Below, in pieces: positions 47,600-60,294 of a stretch of DNA of 64,000 bases (position 1 is the first letter of the stretch; each line of letters begins with the position of its first letter). The stretch comes from Pyxicephalus adspersus (lineage: Eukaryota; Chordata; Amphibia; Anura; Pyxicephalidae), in NCBI RefSeq assembly GCF_032062135.1, contig NC_092866.1, positions 24,351,838 through 24,415,837 of the forward strand. Reading direction: 5' to 3'. The notes below the pieces were generated by a model. The model did not search any database. It was given only the letters and a program-made list of their open reading frames with translations, and was not told the origin of the DNA. A program made the translations under genes and the position numbers.

Positions 47600-49790
47600 T
47601 TTGGATGATCTAGAGGGTTTATTTAGAATAAACGTTACAAAGTAAAAGATTAGGAGATAGAGCAAAGCAAAGCACATGTGTGGGGACCCAAAAGCAAGAT
47701 CGGAAGGTCTGACTACTAACCCCAAGTAAGGACCATTTAGGCTGAAATTCTGAACAGATGCCAAGTGGGTCCCCAAAAAGATATATTGTTCTTACATTAA
47801 ATCAGGTTTGTAGAATCAACATGACATTACATCCAAATGTACTACATCTAAAGAGATTATTTTTATTATTATCTCAACCAACTCTACCAAGGCTGAATGA
47901 TAACAGTCATCATCACAAACACAAAAACCAAAAATATGTAGAACAGACACTGGCAGTACCAGCGTCCCCTCAAACCACTCTAATAAGAGAACTAGTCATC
48001 CATTAGCTAAAACATAGAATAAACCAAAATCAATAGTAAAATTATTGGGAGTATATAATAATTAATTTTCTTTATCATTACAGACCTTTCAAAAGTCTGC
48101 TGCTGGTGGTTTGTGAGCAGTTTCATGTTCAAGCACTCCCATGTACTATGGTATCTCGAGATATTTGGTAACATTCTGGTTAACTTTCTGAAGAATAAAC
48201 AATGGCCATTTTCTGAGTCTGCAGCCCTAGGCCATCAGTTCTGTAAATACAGACGTAAAAATGTGATCTCCCTCAGCTTAGGGAATGGTGATGGCTTTTG
48301 GCATTTTCTCAAATTCTAATTACAGCACTGCCCAGGGATGACAAAAATGTAAGAGGAAGAGCCCAGGCTCTCCTTACCAATCTATTCTCAGGGACCAATC
48401 ACACTTCACTGTTTAAGCGAGGTTGCGAGTTTGTTTTTAAATTTAGGTCTGTGCACCCCATATATTTATTTAAATTGATTTATGGAAGTAACTACATGAA
48501 TTTTTATTTTTTGAGAAAAGCTGTGGTGACAATAACATGTAGCAGGTAGCTGGTAATTAAAAAAAAATTAAAAAAAATTGAAAAAAGTGACATTTGGCTT
48601 TTATGTTTTAACCCTGTAACAAGAAAATTTTGACAGAGGCCAGAGTCACGGATTAAAGTGGGAAGAACTTGTAACAAGTCAGTAGCAGTTTCTGGTATGT
48701 TGAGGGTTGAAAAAGTATTTTATTAATATGGTATATAAACAGCTCTAGTAAGGAGAAACGTTTAATAAATCAAGGCCACAGAAACATTACATGAAAATCA
48801 AGTGAAGAAATAGGATAAACAACAAAAAGAAAAAACAACCTGAAACACACACAAAAAAAAAGTTTTGCACAGTGTTTTTTTAAATTAGCTGTACTAATTT
48901 AATTTCATGTAGTTTTATTCTTGTATGGTATGTGTTAACACCCAAAAAACAGATATATAACTGATAAAATTCATGACCAAAGATTTTGTTAATCTGCATA
49001 ATATCGATGGGTCATTATATACACATATACTTTAGTCATTTATTATCTAATTGTTTATTTATTAAATTACTATCCTGACTCTTATTAAATTACTATCCTG
49101 AATTTTTGTTACAAATGAAGATGAATAACATTCAGTAAAAAAAAGACAAAACCTTTAATATGTGAAAATGCAAAAGTTTTTCAGGTCTCATCTGCTAGAA
49201 TTTTTATCAGTTTTAGCCTTTAATCCCCTTCCTGAACAACACCTGCCCAAGTAACACCTGCCTGAGCAATGCTTGATGTCAGGTGTTACATTCTGACCAC
49301 TAGCAATAAATATGTAAAAACGTTCAGTACAATCTTCTTTGAAAGCTGTGTGGGCAACATAAGGGGTATAGGACATTTCACCTGTACCAAAAAATCACAT
49401 AAAAACTTTTCAAATAAAAGTTTGTGTCAAGGTACGTATGTGAATATAGGTACCTTTTGGGACACATGTTCATACTTAAACAGCAATTGCCTAACACGTA
49501 TTGTGTGCCGCCCCACTGAACATAGTGAGTGAAATCATTCTAATGTCATTATTTATTATTAACCCTTTTTAATGATTTTTCAAAATGTTACAAATGGGCA
49601 ATTTTGATAACAGTTAACTATTGTAAATTGTTTTACTTGCAATTTTATTGCTTAACATAATTTGCATATATGTCATCCTATCAAACATTTTAGCCTTTGC
49701 TATTTTTTGAAGCAGATACAAATAATGCAAAAATTATGTAGTGTAAATAAAGAGTAAGTGAAAGTTGTTTATTTCTATGCTTCTTAATTT
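47600..49790. other. AT-rich DNA, nothing recognised
   Basis: Short frames only. ATTAAATTACTATCCTGA is repeated directly at about 49060 and 49084. Confidence 0.4.
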
Positions 49791-49975
49791 CATTTTAAGC
49801 AGTTACAGGAATTAGTGACAGCTGTACTGAACACTACCAATTAATGCAATGGGACTGTAAAGAATAGTGATTATAATCACTCTGAGCTCTAATTAAAAAG
49901 TGAAAATTAGTGACATCTGTAATTAACCCTGAAAATTCAGCAGATGTTCTGTTACTGCGATCTGCAGTTCATGAT
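49791..49975. other. Possible conserved non-coding block
   Basis: Several TAATTA and ATTAGTGACA motifs (GGAATTAGTGACAGCTGTAC, AAAATTAGTGACATCTGTAA) in a non-repetitive context. This is an impression only. Confidence 0.2.
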
Positions 49976-50295
49976 TAGAGAGCAGCCCCGAAAGCATGAG
50001 TTAGCTGTAAAGCACTATAAGGATAAGGGCTGTAAGCATCACCAAGAGTATCTGTAAAATGATTACCACTATGCTCTGCATTGCTTTCATGAGAGGGTAT
50101 ATCTAATGCAACATCTTGACACAATCTAAGAAATAATGTGCAGGAAAGGACAAGACAGTATCTAAACAACAGGCAGATCTCACCCAGTATACCTAAAAAA
50201 AACAATACCGCCTGAAAATATTCAGAAACAATATTTAAATTAGACAATAGGCTTTTTTGTTTTAACATTTTATAGAATGGGATTGAGTCTCTATA

Positions 50296-50860
50296 AATGA
50301 TTCCCATGTCTCAAAAAACCTATGAACCTTGGCCTGCTTATCCAAAGGGACCTTGGCCAATACCATCCGAAATACATAAGCTAGCTTTTGACCTTTGTGA
50401 GGGAAAATTTAAAAGAACTTTTCCTTGTGGATACTGCAAACAATGTTGCAATTTATTATCCAAACAAATAGACAACCTTCCTCGTGGAATAAAATATAGG
50501 CCCAAACATTTCGGGAACTGTAACTTAAATTTTGTAATTTATCTGCTATTTCGTCCATACAAAGCGATTTATGTGGGGAAACCCATCAGACCACTAAAAA
50601 GACACATGTATGAACACATTAGGGATATTAACGATGATAAGTATTTGACTCTAGTTGGGTGGCATTTTGCTAGGAATCACAAATATGACCCTGTAGGGGT
50701 GAAATTTGTGGCCTTGGATAGGCTACATAAACCAATAAGGGGCGGTGATCTAAACAAAAAATTACTGTAGTTGGAAAGAAAGTAGATTTATAATCTGAAG
50801 GCCACTATACATCCTGGTTTAAATGAATCAATCAGTTATCAGCCATTCCTTTAAAGATGT
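50296..50860 (+). pseudogene. Penelope-like GIY-YIG endonuclease fragment
   Basis: An open frame of 157 codons (50297-50770) ends the ORF of a Penelope-like retroelement. It has a cysteine-rich linker (FPCGYCKQCC), then KHFGNCN and the GIY-YIG core VIYLLFRPYKAIYVGKPIRP. These are followed by RHMYEHIRDI, the conserved WHFARNHKYDP and RGGDLNKKLL. After a stop, the frame goes on with IYNLKATIHPGLNES, the usual C-terminus, where a Trp codon and a Gln codon appear as TAG. The reverse transcriptase part is absent. GIY-YIG nicks target DNA during integration. Non-functional. Confidence 0.8.
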
Positions 50861-51124
50861 TCCAGCAGTGTGCTTTGAAGCCTCTTCAGCCATTGGTGCC
50901 TTACTTGTAGGGGGTATGTTTACCTTGTGTGATGCCAGCTTAGATATCAGAATATAATTAACACATAGCTGCATCTGTTGATGCTGAATAATTTTTTATA
51001 GTCAGTCTAAGTTGTTCCACATTACATTGTGATATGTATTGTACTGTGCAATGTGAAAGAATTGTTTGGGAAATACTGAATGATCTACTCACTATAAAAT
51101 CCTGGGTGAAATATCCCCTAAACA
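50861..51124. other. Unassigned DNA
   Basis: Nothing recognised. Short stretch next to the piggyBac-type element. Confidence 0.4.
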
Positions 51125-51433
51125 TTAACCCCCTGAGTGTTATTCCCAAGTGTGGCTCAGAGTTAAAAAAAAAAATAAAGTGAAAGCAGTAACCCCAAGC
51201 CATGCTCAGGGTGGCTAAAAAAAAACACCTACCTGGTCCAATCGGCGTCCTGTCCGTCGGATCTCATTGTTGGGCCACATCCTCTTTCTCTGATCTTCTG
51301 CCGGCGAGTGCGCTGACGTTCCCCCAGAAGTTCCCGGTGACGTTGGTGCTTGCGGGAGGCACGTCAAATAATTCAAATAATTTTGTATTTGATTCAATAC
51401 AAAATACCTGTATTGAATCCAATACAAAGTAAT

Positions 51434-51436
<3 letters not shown>

Positions 51437-51483
<47 letters not shown>
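51437..51483. repeat. (AT)n microsatellite, left part
   Basis: About 23 AT units ending exactly where the TGTGACA element starts. Confidence 0.95.
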
Positions 51484-51486
<3 letters not shown>

Positions 51487-52338
51487 GACAGAGTGTCCAA
51501 AAAAAGGTCAAAAATAGTGTTGAAATGGCAGGGAAAGTGTTATAAACGCTCCAGGGAATAGAAAATGTTAATTGATTGATAGGTTTTCAGAAGACAGCTA
51601 GGTTCTTTAGGGCCTTGGAGCCAGCCAAGTGAGGTAAAGGGTGGGTTCTTTGACCCAACCCTGATTTTAGGATATTTTCACCTGCACTCAGGTGCAAGGG
51701 GAGTGAGTGATCAGTCAGAGGCTTAGAGAGGGAGCCAGAAGGTTCCAGGCTGAGAGAGAGCCAGAGGGTTCCAGCCTGAGAGAGAGCCAGAGGGTTCCAG
51801 ACTGAGAGAGCCAGAAGGTTCCAGGCGAGAGCCAGAGGGTTCCAGCCTGAGAGAGAGCCAGAGGGTTCCAGACTGAGAGAGCCAGAAGGTTCCAGGCTGA
51901 GAGAGAGCCAGAGGGTTCCAGGCTGAGAGAGAGCCAGAGTGTTCCAGGCTGACTGGGGAGAGATTATGACGTAGTTTTCCAAGAGCTGGAGAGGGGACTT
52001 TGGACTGAGCTTACCAAGACTGCATGAACTGTGAGTGGATTCTGTTTAACACATTTGCATGAACAGTGTACCACTGGGCCTTACAAGTGGACAGAGAGAT
52101 AGCATACCTAAAGTGAGGCAGCTAGTTGCGCAGCCAGGACATTGTTTTGTTTTTTTTCTGAATGGCTGTCACAAGAAAGCCTGCAGGTGGGAGCCTGAAT
52201 TTTTAAGTTGATTTAAAGCATTGCTGCCTCTTATTGTAAACTGTTTGATCCTTGCTGCCTGCAATTCCCCACAACCACCACAATTGGCGCCCTGCCAGCA
52301 TCCCGTTACCATGAGCAATCCCCCTATGCTATGTCACA
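51484..52338 (+). mobile_element. LTR-like 855-bp insertion
   Basis: Ends are the 7-bp inverted pair TGTGACA and TGTCACA, with AT-microsatellite sequence on both sides. Near the right end, CACCACA is followed by ATTGGCGCCCTGCC, resembling the end of an LTR plus a tRNA-Lys-type primer binding site, and then ATGAGCAATCCC. This suggests an LTR with a short remnant of internal sequence. A foldback DNA element is the alternative. It contains the 25-bp tandem array at 51718-51955. Confidence 0.45.
51718..51955. repeat. Tandem array, AGAGAGCCAGAGGGTTCCAG unit
   Basis: About ten copies of a 22-26-bp unit alternating between CCAGAGGGTTCCAGxCTGAGA and CCAGAAGGTTCCAG forms. The minus-strand 131-aa frame is made of this repeat. 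Confidence 0.95.
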
Positions 52339-52352
52339 ATATATTATATATA

Positions 52353-52396
<44 letters not shown>
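52339..52396. repeat. (AT)n microsatellite, right part
   Basis: Interrupted AT run on the other side of the LTR-like insertion. Confidence 0.95.
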
Positions 52397-52397
<1 letters not shown>

Positions 52398-52639
52398 CTG
52401 TATATATGCTACTGTACAGTTAAATTACAGGTTTCAGTACTTTTTTGGGAACCTTTGTTTTAACAGATTTTTGTGTTTTTTTTTATTTAAAGTTTAATAA
52501 TAAATTTATTAAATATTAGACATATTTCAGTGAGTTATGCTTAAGAAGTATAGGCCTACAATGTCAAATAAATTTCCATGCACAAAAATGTACCTCTTTT
52601 GACATGAAAATGCTGACATTTAGACCGCCAGGGAGGTTA

Positions 52640-53310
52640 GGTAAAAATGATTGAATTATACAATGCATGTCAGTTTGCCTTTTGAGCAAGCTGCCTAAAT
52701 GTGGATGTGCCCCATCCTGTGGTTCTATTGTAGGCTGCTCTAGTTTCCATCTATTTGCTATTCAAATCCCTTGTTCACTTCCTGTTGTAATACCGGAAGT
52801 GATAGATGGTTGGGATGTGATGACGTGTTGGCGGAATGACATAATGCGAAAAATGGTCTTCTTCCTTAGAAGGGAGTGATGAGAGGATTCACCATGCGGT
52901 GCAGTAGCCAGGACAGACGCAACTTTGATGATCCACCAAACTTATTAGGGATGACTTATCTATCTTCCCCTTTTCTTTATGGGGCAATTGTAGTACAGCA
53001 ACCAAGGTGTAAGCAACTAACTTGTTGTTTATCTGATGATGATATCTTTGATAAACCTTTGTCTTATGAGGACATTGTATTTATGGAATGCCCATCTCTT
53101 TATAGGATAACACTGGGGGTGATCTGTATGCAGTGTTTACTGTATTATATACACTGATATGGAAACATCCGGTAGCAGTGAGGAGGTGAGCAATATAAAT
53201 GAATGTACTGTACTGTATATAAAAAAACAAAAAAAGTCTGATTATACAATTATGGTGTGATAAGAAGTAATGACTGTATTACACATATTTTTTGAACTTT
53301 TGTATACACA
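52640..53310. other. Unassigned GC-richer DNA
   Basis: Contains an imperfect palindrome, CACTTCCTGTTGTAATACCG followed by GAAGTG, and two plus-strand frames (52667, 52876) without recognised motifs. Could be part of an unidentified element. Confidence 0.3.
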
Positions 53311-53314
53311 TAAT

Positions 53315-55070
53315 TAGTCCACTACAATGTGATAACAAATGTGATCTGATGAAGTGGATAAAGTGGATTTGAATCTATCCATTTGTGCAAGATAGGTTCC
53401 TTATTGGCCACAAAAACTATCACGAGCAACATGTGGCTTCCCCTGATGATTCGTATTCCATGGATGGTAAATGTGTCTAATATTGCCCATTCAAGAAAAA
53501 GGGGCAAATAGTTGACAAGGTGAGAAGTAACATAATTAGCTACTAATCGCCAGAACGGTCTGACTTTTGGGCAATCCCAGAAAGCGAGTTCTTGTCATGT
53601 ACTTTGGGACATTGAGTCCCATAAGGTAGGCTCGGTATGATGCGATGTATGCCCCATGAAAAATGTTTAGGATAATTCCTCTAAACATTGCTGATGGAAG
53701 TTTCAGACCATTTACTTAGTTCTACTCTTCTAGTTGTGTAATCAAATGTTGTCCTAAGCATAAGCCTTGTCCTAAGCCTAAATTCTTAAGGTGTTCTAAG
53801 CCTTTGAGTTCTGTGATCACCCTTTTTTGGAGGCTTCCCACTGGGAACAGGCAATAGAGAAATTTTTAAACTTTGAGCACTTTGATTTGAGAACTTTGAT
53901 TTGAGCACACTTGAGGTATAAGGTTGCAGTTGCATAAAAATATATATTTCTAACCTATAAAAGGGAACTTCAGCCTAGCCTTTTTACCACCCCATATAAA
54001 CTCTCAGAATATTTTATATTTGTTTGGAGGTCTGCTATTTTAACCACGAAGGGCAAGGTCTGAAAGAGGTATATTAATTTTGGGAATTAAATTATTTTAA
54101 TTTAACTATTTCTCCCCATAAAGAAAAACTAAAAGTTAGACCAGTTTCGAAACAGCTTGCGTAACCCTTTTTTATTTGGCAACATTTGAGTCTATAGTCA
54201 ATAGGGATTCTTTGTAATTTGAAATCCCAGTTATAGGATTTTTTCCTTGCTTCCTTCCTTACTACTCCTTGCCGGTCACGTGTATTTAGTCAGGTATAGT
54301 GCCAAGACTTATCTAGATTTATAGTGTAACCAGATATCTGTCCTTACTTCACAATCATATCAAATAAGGAAGTTAAGCTGTTTTGGGGTCTAGATATATG
54401 CAATAGGAGATCATCAGCTAAAGCACTCATTTTAAGGATACTTGTCCCACTTTAATGCCTTCAAAATCCAAAAGTTGTCAAGAAGTCTAAGAAGGGGATC
54501 CAAGGCCAAAATTAATAAGATTGAAGATAATTGGAGAGATAAGTTATTAAAGTTAGAGATAAGTTAATAAATAGTTTAGTGAATGGGCAATTGTAAATAT
54601 ATTGTATGTAGGAAGAAAATGTCTGTCCAAAGGCTCTAGAAGACGATAGGCATGAGTGTATTATAAGCTTCATTGAAGTCAGGATATGGGGCGTTAAGTA
54701 GGCTTAGTTTTTGAGCTAGAATTTTATAATATACCGCTGAGAATCCATCTGGGCCATATTAGTTGCCAAAGGTCCTATAGTACGTAGAACTTTTGCTTTA
54801 GATACTGTGGCATTCAAAATTTCCCTACGGGCTGAGGAGAGTTTAGGTAGTTTAGCTTCATCCAATAAACATGAGAGTATTTCCGGTTGAAAATCTTGGG
54901 CCTAGTATAACTGTTAGTAGAGTAGGCTATATAATTAGTATCAGTGGAGGGGATCTTTCACCCTATGTATATGATGTTAAGGTCCAAGTGGGTTGGCTAA
55001 GCAAGCAAGTAGAGCGCCTATTTTGTTCCCCTACCAATAGAATTTAAACTTAGTGTAAAGGATATATTTA
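53315..55070 (-). mobile_element. L1-type LINE ORF2 fragment
   Basis: On the minus strand, from about 55065, pieces read GNKIGALLACLANP, then LDEAKLPKLSSARREILNA and GPDGFSAVYYKILAQKLS. After a deletion the fragment resumes with LALDPLLRLLDNF, the catalytic box MSALADDLLLHISRP, and GYTINLDKSWH. The C-terminal part has LFWDCPKVRPFWRLVANYV near 53590-53530 and ends near 53320. These are in L1 order (fingers, palm with ADD, thumb, Cys region). Many stops and an internal deletion; dead. Confidence 0.8.
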
Positions 55071-55084
55071 TCAATCCAGGAAGC

Positions 55085-55215
55085 CACAACAATGGGCATT
55101 TTGTGCATTTTGGGACAATGCAACAATGGGCATTTTGGGACAACGCAACAATGGGCATTTTGTGAGGTCTTTAATAAACCATTCAGGGGTCTTAAACTCA
55201 GGGGTCTTTAATAAA
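55085..55215. repeat. Short tandem repeats
   Basis: Three copies of CAACAATGGGCATTTTG spaced by 30-45 bp, followed by two copies of CAGGGGTCTTTAATAAACCA-like sequence. Confidence 0.8.
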
Positions 55216-57287
55216 CCATTGCTTAGTAGAGGTTAATGTCAGCACATTAGGACATATCCCACTAAAATGTATTACAAGCCCTTATGTCCTAATCACTATC
55301 TGTCAGCAAATTAACATGTATATGTTGTATGTTTTGTTGTCCTAGTTGAAAGAAAAACAAACAATTAATTAGTGGATTTATTAAAGACATTTTTGTTATT
55401 CAGAAGAAAGCTCTGCGTAGAAATACTGATTTCAAAAGTGCTGACTATATCTGTGTTCAAGAGAATGGAAAGTGCCCAGACAAATTAACAAAACACACCT
55501 CTGTTTTGCAACCTCAGGGGTAATTACACTAATTATCTACTTGCATCTAAGCATTGTGATGACTAAAATATTCTGTGAAGATTCTATAAGTAGTGTTTGT
55601 ATAATGCAAAAGAACATAGGAAAGCATCCTATACATAAGAAGCAAAAATTATTTAGGTATTACATCAATCAGTACTGCAAATCCTTTGAATAGCTTTAGG
55701 TCCTAGACTCCTAGTGCAACAACTTTGTTTTTTTTTTATTTAAAATCTTTAAGTTTCACATTATTAGAATCATTTTTTTTCTACTTGAAAAGTACTTTCC
55801 ACTGAAAGCTTCTGATATGAATCTTGCCATCCACAAAGCACAGCACAAATATTATAACTATACTGTTTTTTTAAATGGCACAGCAGACTGAAGTACTTTG
55901 ACTCAAGTGTAAATCTAGGGCACAAAGTGCAGGTGTCACTGCTAACATTCAAAAAAAATTTGAAACATTGATAAAAAAGAAAGTGAATAAATACATTCAT
56001 GGTGTGGTATTTTGAAAACATGTATTTAAAAGGAGTAAACATAAAAGTGCCTGTCGTAAATTTCAGATTACTGGTAACAGGATAAGGGTAAAGATCTGCT
56101 TATGACGAGACCACTGGAGATAAGTATTATATCTGCAGTGGTCTGACATGTTCAATGAATAGGGAAAGAGGTGGGGTGGAAACTACTGACCCTTAAATGT
56201 CATCATAGTATATTATGCCTACCCCAATTAATTGTCAAAATAATTGCCCTCAAATCAAAGATGCCCTTTATGTGATTGGTAATTGTAGGCCTTAGCAAAA
56301 AGGACATCATGTTTTTTTATTGAATGACTGATATATATTTTGGTGGACTTTACCTGTGAGTTTATACACAAGCACTGCAGCATCGATATTGGTCGTTCAA
56401 CCAATCATTTTGGGTTGTTTGGGGTTATATTACTCTGTACTGAGGATACCCAAAAAAACTTGGTTTTGGCAACTTGGATTTAGAAAGCTGTTTGCCAAAA
56501 ATGCCAGAGACTGAAGGAGGCAACATTCTACTTCTATTCAGGGGGAAAACCAAATTATCACTTGCCCTTATTGTTGTTAATAATATTTTAATATCATTTC
56601 TGTGATTGCTTTTAAATGCTAATATGATCAATTTAAAAAAATGGATATTATAATGTTAGAAAAAAAATTATTTCATTTATAAAATACTAGATGTTAAGTC
56701 TATACTTAATATTCTTTAATTTAGTGACCAAGTTTAAGCAAACCAGAAGCTGATTAAATGAGTATTACATGTATGATTAACTATAGAGTGAAAAATTTAG
56801 GACAGCTCACATTGCTGGCTTCAAATTCTTAGTCATGCTTGGATTCTTATATCCTTTAACATTCTCTTAATCTGACTGATCTTTACAATAAATATGACTT
56901 TTCTGATTCATTGAAAACTTAATAAAAGCATATATGTCACGATCTGACTGATTGAACTGACTGATAAAAGGTATGAGCATTAACTGATATTTTTTTACCC
57001 ATTATTCACATCAACTAACAGTATATATCATGTAAGCACAAAAAAAACTGGTTGATTGTAAAAAATTAAAGTGAACCTATAATTAAATCTTAAAAATTGT
57101 GGGGCGATTCATCACTAGAATTTAGTTTACCAGATCAATAAGTGTTCCTTTGACCATAGTAATTTGATTTGATAATTTGACCATATATATTGTAAGATTT
57201 TCAGAGAATGGCCAAATAGTAAAATCATATACCTCTGTAATATGTAACCATTTGTTTTTGTGTAACTGGGCTTATAATAGTGTATCC
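55216..57287. other. AT-rich DNA, nothing recognised
   Basis: Contains a 36-bp imperfect palindrome near 56108 (GACCACTGGAGATA ... TATCTGCAGTGGTC). Otherwise no recognised element or gene. Confidence 0.4.
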
Positions 57288-57290
57288 ATT

Positions 57291-57514
57291 GGCCCTAACT
57301 TCTTAAAGCTCTCCAAGGCTGGAGAGAATACACTTTCACCAGTGAAGCTGGGTGATTCAACAAACCTGGGATGGATCTGGTCCAGGATTCAAAGAATTTG
57401 CTAGCAAATAGCAAATGACATTGAAGAAATCCATTCCAGGTTTGCTTGATAACCTAGCTTCACTGGTGAAAGTGTATTCTCTCTAGCCTCAGAGAGCTTT
57501 AATAAATCAGGCCC
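57291..57514. mobile_element. Full 224-bp inverted-repeat MITE
   Basis: Ends GGCCCTAACTTCTTAAAGCT and AGCTTTAATAAATCAGGCCC. Flanked by ATT (57288-57290 and 57515-57517). 224 bp. Confidence 0.9.
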
Positions 57515-57517
57515 ATT

Positions 57518-60290
57518 GTGTTAGCCTGAGTCTGTATCTTTTGTTTGGAGATCCTTTGCATACAAGCAAGTTTTTTTGCCTTTCTGTTTTAGTGATCATG
57601 ACAGAAACATCAATTGATGGGTAGCAACCTAATAAATCCAGTGTTGTTTAATGCCACATTTGGAAGGAACAGTTGAAATTCCAGTATCTTATTATCATAT
57701 CTGTGAGAAAGAATATTAGCATGGCCATCAGTGTTGGCAAACCTTTGGTAGCCTCAGTGAGTGTTTATTGATTAAGACATGACACTGTGTAGATCTATTA
57801 CACAACAATGGGGGCTTGTAAAACCGGGATAAAAGGCGGAGTTTGGAGCCAGGAAGAGGGGGAGGGGAAACATAAGCAAGGAAGAAGCAGAAGACAAGTG
57901 TGACCCAGAAAGCGGCGGACACACAATGGTTCTGGCCAAAGAGGGTAACTATTGCTTGTAGGCCCTGTTTGTAATATTGATATTATTTGTTATGTGTTGT
58001 ATTTATATTTGTGTTATTTAACTCTTTTCCCACATATATATTTCTGTAAACAATGTAACGTAATTATTAAAGTAATTAATAGAAGCAGAGCAAATCTTCT
58101 TTTGTGACACTATCCTTTATTCTTCTAACCTCACAAAAGTTATTAAGTAGATTGCTAGGCGTATTTCTCTACGTCCTGTCCCTAACCCTTCAGTTTGTAT
58201 ATCTCTGCCAAACTGCACAACCAGGTATCTAATAAAAGTTTTTCGTTTTTTTTAAACTGTGAAGGGCCAGTGAATTCTCACTGCTTTCATCTCCATTTTG
58301 TATCTTGCTTGTCACTACGTTCAGCAGAGCCTGATTAGCTTCTGTTTTTGAAAGTTCCTCCTCTCTTCTGTATGATGCCATGAAAGACATGGCAGAAGGC
58401 TTAAATCAAGACAGATTAAATGAATTTTTATGAAAAGAAGCTTTAGGATAGAGGAAAAACCCAAAATAATAAAGCAAGAGGTCTATTTCTCCATAAATTC
58501 TTTTCACACCAGATTCAGTTTAAGCTTCCAAAAACACATATGATAGATAATCCATTTCATGTTACACATGCATTGTGTATGCTAGCTAGTACTGTTGTTG
58601 TTTATAAAAGCCCCATGAAGCTTTTCCTGCTTCTCTTCCTGTAGTTTTAGTTTGTGTGTTAGCCCTATCTTCTTCTTCAGTATGCTGTTGTCTTCATTTT
58701 GTCCACATGGTTTGAAATGTCTAATGACATGATCTTTTAACCTATCGGATGCTCACTTTGTATGGATCCTCATAGTTTAGAATAAAGTTCTCAATTATCT
58801 GCAAAGTGTCATTCTGATTGAGTCAACTGTCTGTCAACACAGCTAAGATTGTAGTTTGCTAGATCTAGACAACTGGATAGTTTTAGAGATCACACTTTAT
58901 ATGCTTAGTCTGAGGAAGCAGAAAAATCCAGTTATAGTGAATAATCTGTACTGGGTTTCTCAGATGTAATAAAAGACATAACATATATTTCTAATATATT
59001 ATATACAGTACACTTCAGATAAACATACTTTCTATGTTTCAGGTTCTTTTATGTTTTCATTTCAGTATCAGTACTCATAGCAAAAAATAATACAGAAAGT
59101 TTTTGTTGTTAAGCCAAGTGTTCGAAATGTTAGGATGGTAGGTTTAAAAAATGTTGTTTTTATAGTTTGTATACCATTGTGATTTTGCACTCTTTTTTAA
59201 AAAATATAAAAGGTCCAAAAAATCTTTCAGTTGTAAAAATCATTATTGTTTATATAGATAACCATCATACGTGTGTTTTAATTGCAAAAACGAGACCCCC
59301 AGATCCATTTTACCAACGTTTTCAATAAACATATTTAAGTATTATTACTGATACAATGATTAGTGGATTAATAACCTAAAGGAAAGTCATCGAATGTAAA
59401 TAGATAATAAAGTTGCCAACCTGAGATTATTAGTAAATCAATTGTAGAAGAAAAGAAAACGCAGGCTTTTTTAGGCAGGATTAGTTTAAAGCATATACAT
59501 TTTATTTCAAGAACATTAAACCTTAACATAGTTTAACATAGATCTACTATGCTAATTCACTGGCTAGACATAGTTCTCCTATACTTATTGGGGGCTGCTG
59601 AACCCGTGTTAAAGGTAGCACACAGGGTCATTGTAACATTTGTGATATGAACAGCTAAAGGCAAGTACATGAGTGACATAATAAGAGAGGGTGATTAAAA
59701 ATAGTCGCATAATAGAGGAAAGGCATAATGATTTAAAAGAATATGTATTCAACTTACTTGGTATCCAAGTAGCAATTGGATTACTCGTAAGGGGGTAAGT
59801 AAGATGGGACTTGGAGAACTGGGTATACAGATAAAGGAATGTCAATTAATTAAAAATGTTATAGGATCTAAATATAAAAAGTTGAAATTGAAAATCAATG
59901 TATGTCTTGAACAAAACTAAAAAAACTTGTATAAGAAGTGAACTTACTTTAAAGTTGGCTGCAGCTTACAGACTATTCTGTTGGTTGTTACCCTAAATAT
60001 TGTAAGGTTGGTTACTTCACTCTGCACATTATGGAAAATCTATAAAACAGTTACAAAAGGTATGATCGAACTATCATGGATGATGAAGTACTCTCATATC
60101 AGGTAAAAAGAGGTATAAAGGACTATTAAATCGCTAAAAAAAATAGATACATTCCAAACATCATCGGTGCAATTTAAAATGTACTTATCCCCTGCATGTA
60201 AAAAAAGTAGATTTTGTTAGTAATAGTAAATACTTTAGTCATTGCTTTTCCAAATAGGCTGATAAACAATTGCAATTGGTTTCAAACTAA
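57518..60290. other. Mostly unassigned; possible LTR near 57.7-58.1 kb
   Basis: A purine-rich, GC-richer stretch at 57800-57950 (GGATAAAAGGCGGAGTTTGG, then GAAGAGGGGGAGGGG) is followed by AT-rich sequence with ATTAAAG, giving an LTR-like look. No paired copy or primer site was found. The rest is AT-rich with no recognised feature. Confidence 0.25.
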
Positions 60291-60294
60291 TCAA

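Larger units (their letters stand above)
51129..52636. mobile_element. piggyBac-type MITE with internal insertion
   Basis: Left end TTAA then CCCCCTGAGTGTTATTCCC. The right end, read inward, is CCTCCCTGGCGGTCTAAATG, followed outward by TTAG, a changed TTAA. Typical sub-terminal words follow on the left (CAGTAACCCCAAGCCATGCT, CACCTACCTGGTCC, GTCAAATAATTCAAATAATT) and on the right (ACATGAAAATGCTGACATTT). The centre is occupied by an AT microsatellite and an 855-bp insertion. Confidence 0.75.

Noticed and set aside
51587..51982. 131-aa minus-strand frame (SLSLEPSGSL repeats)
   Set aside because: It is the translation of a 25-bp tandem repeat, not a gene.
53342..53375. CTGATGAAGTGGAT as a hammerhead-like core
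   Set aside because: No matching stem and GAAA partner; it lies within L1 coding sequence.
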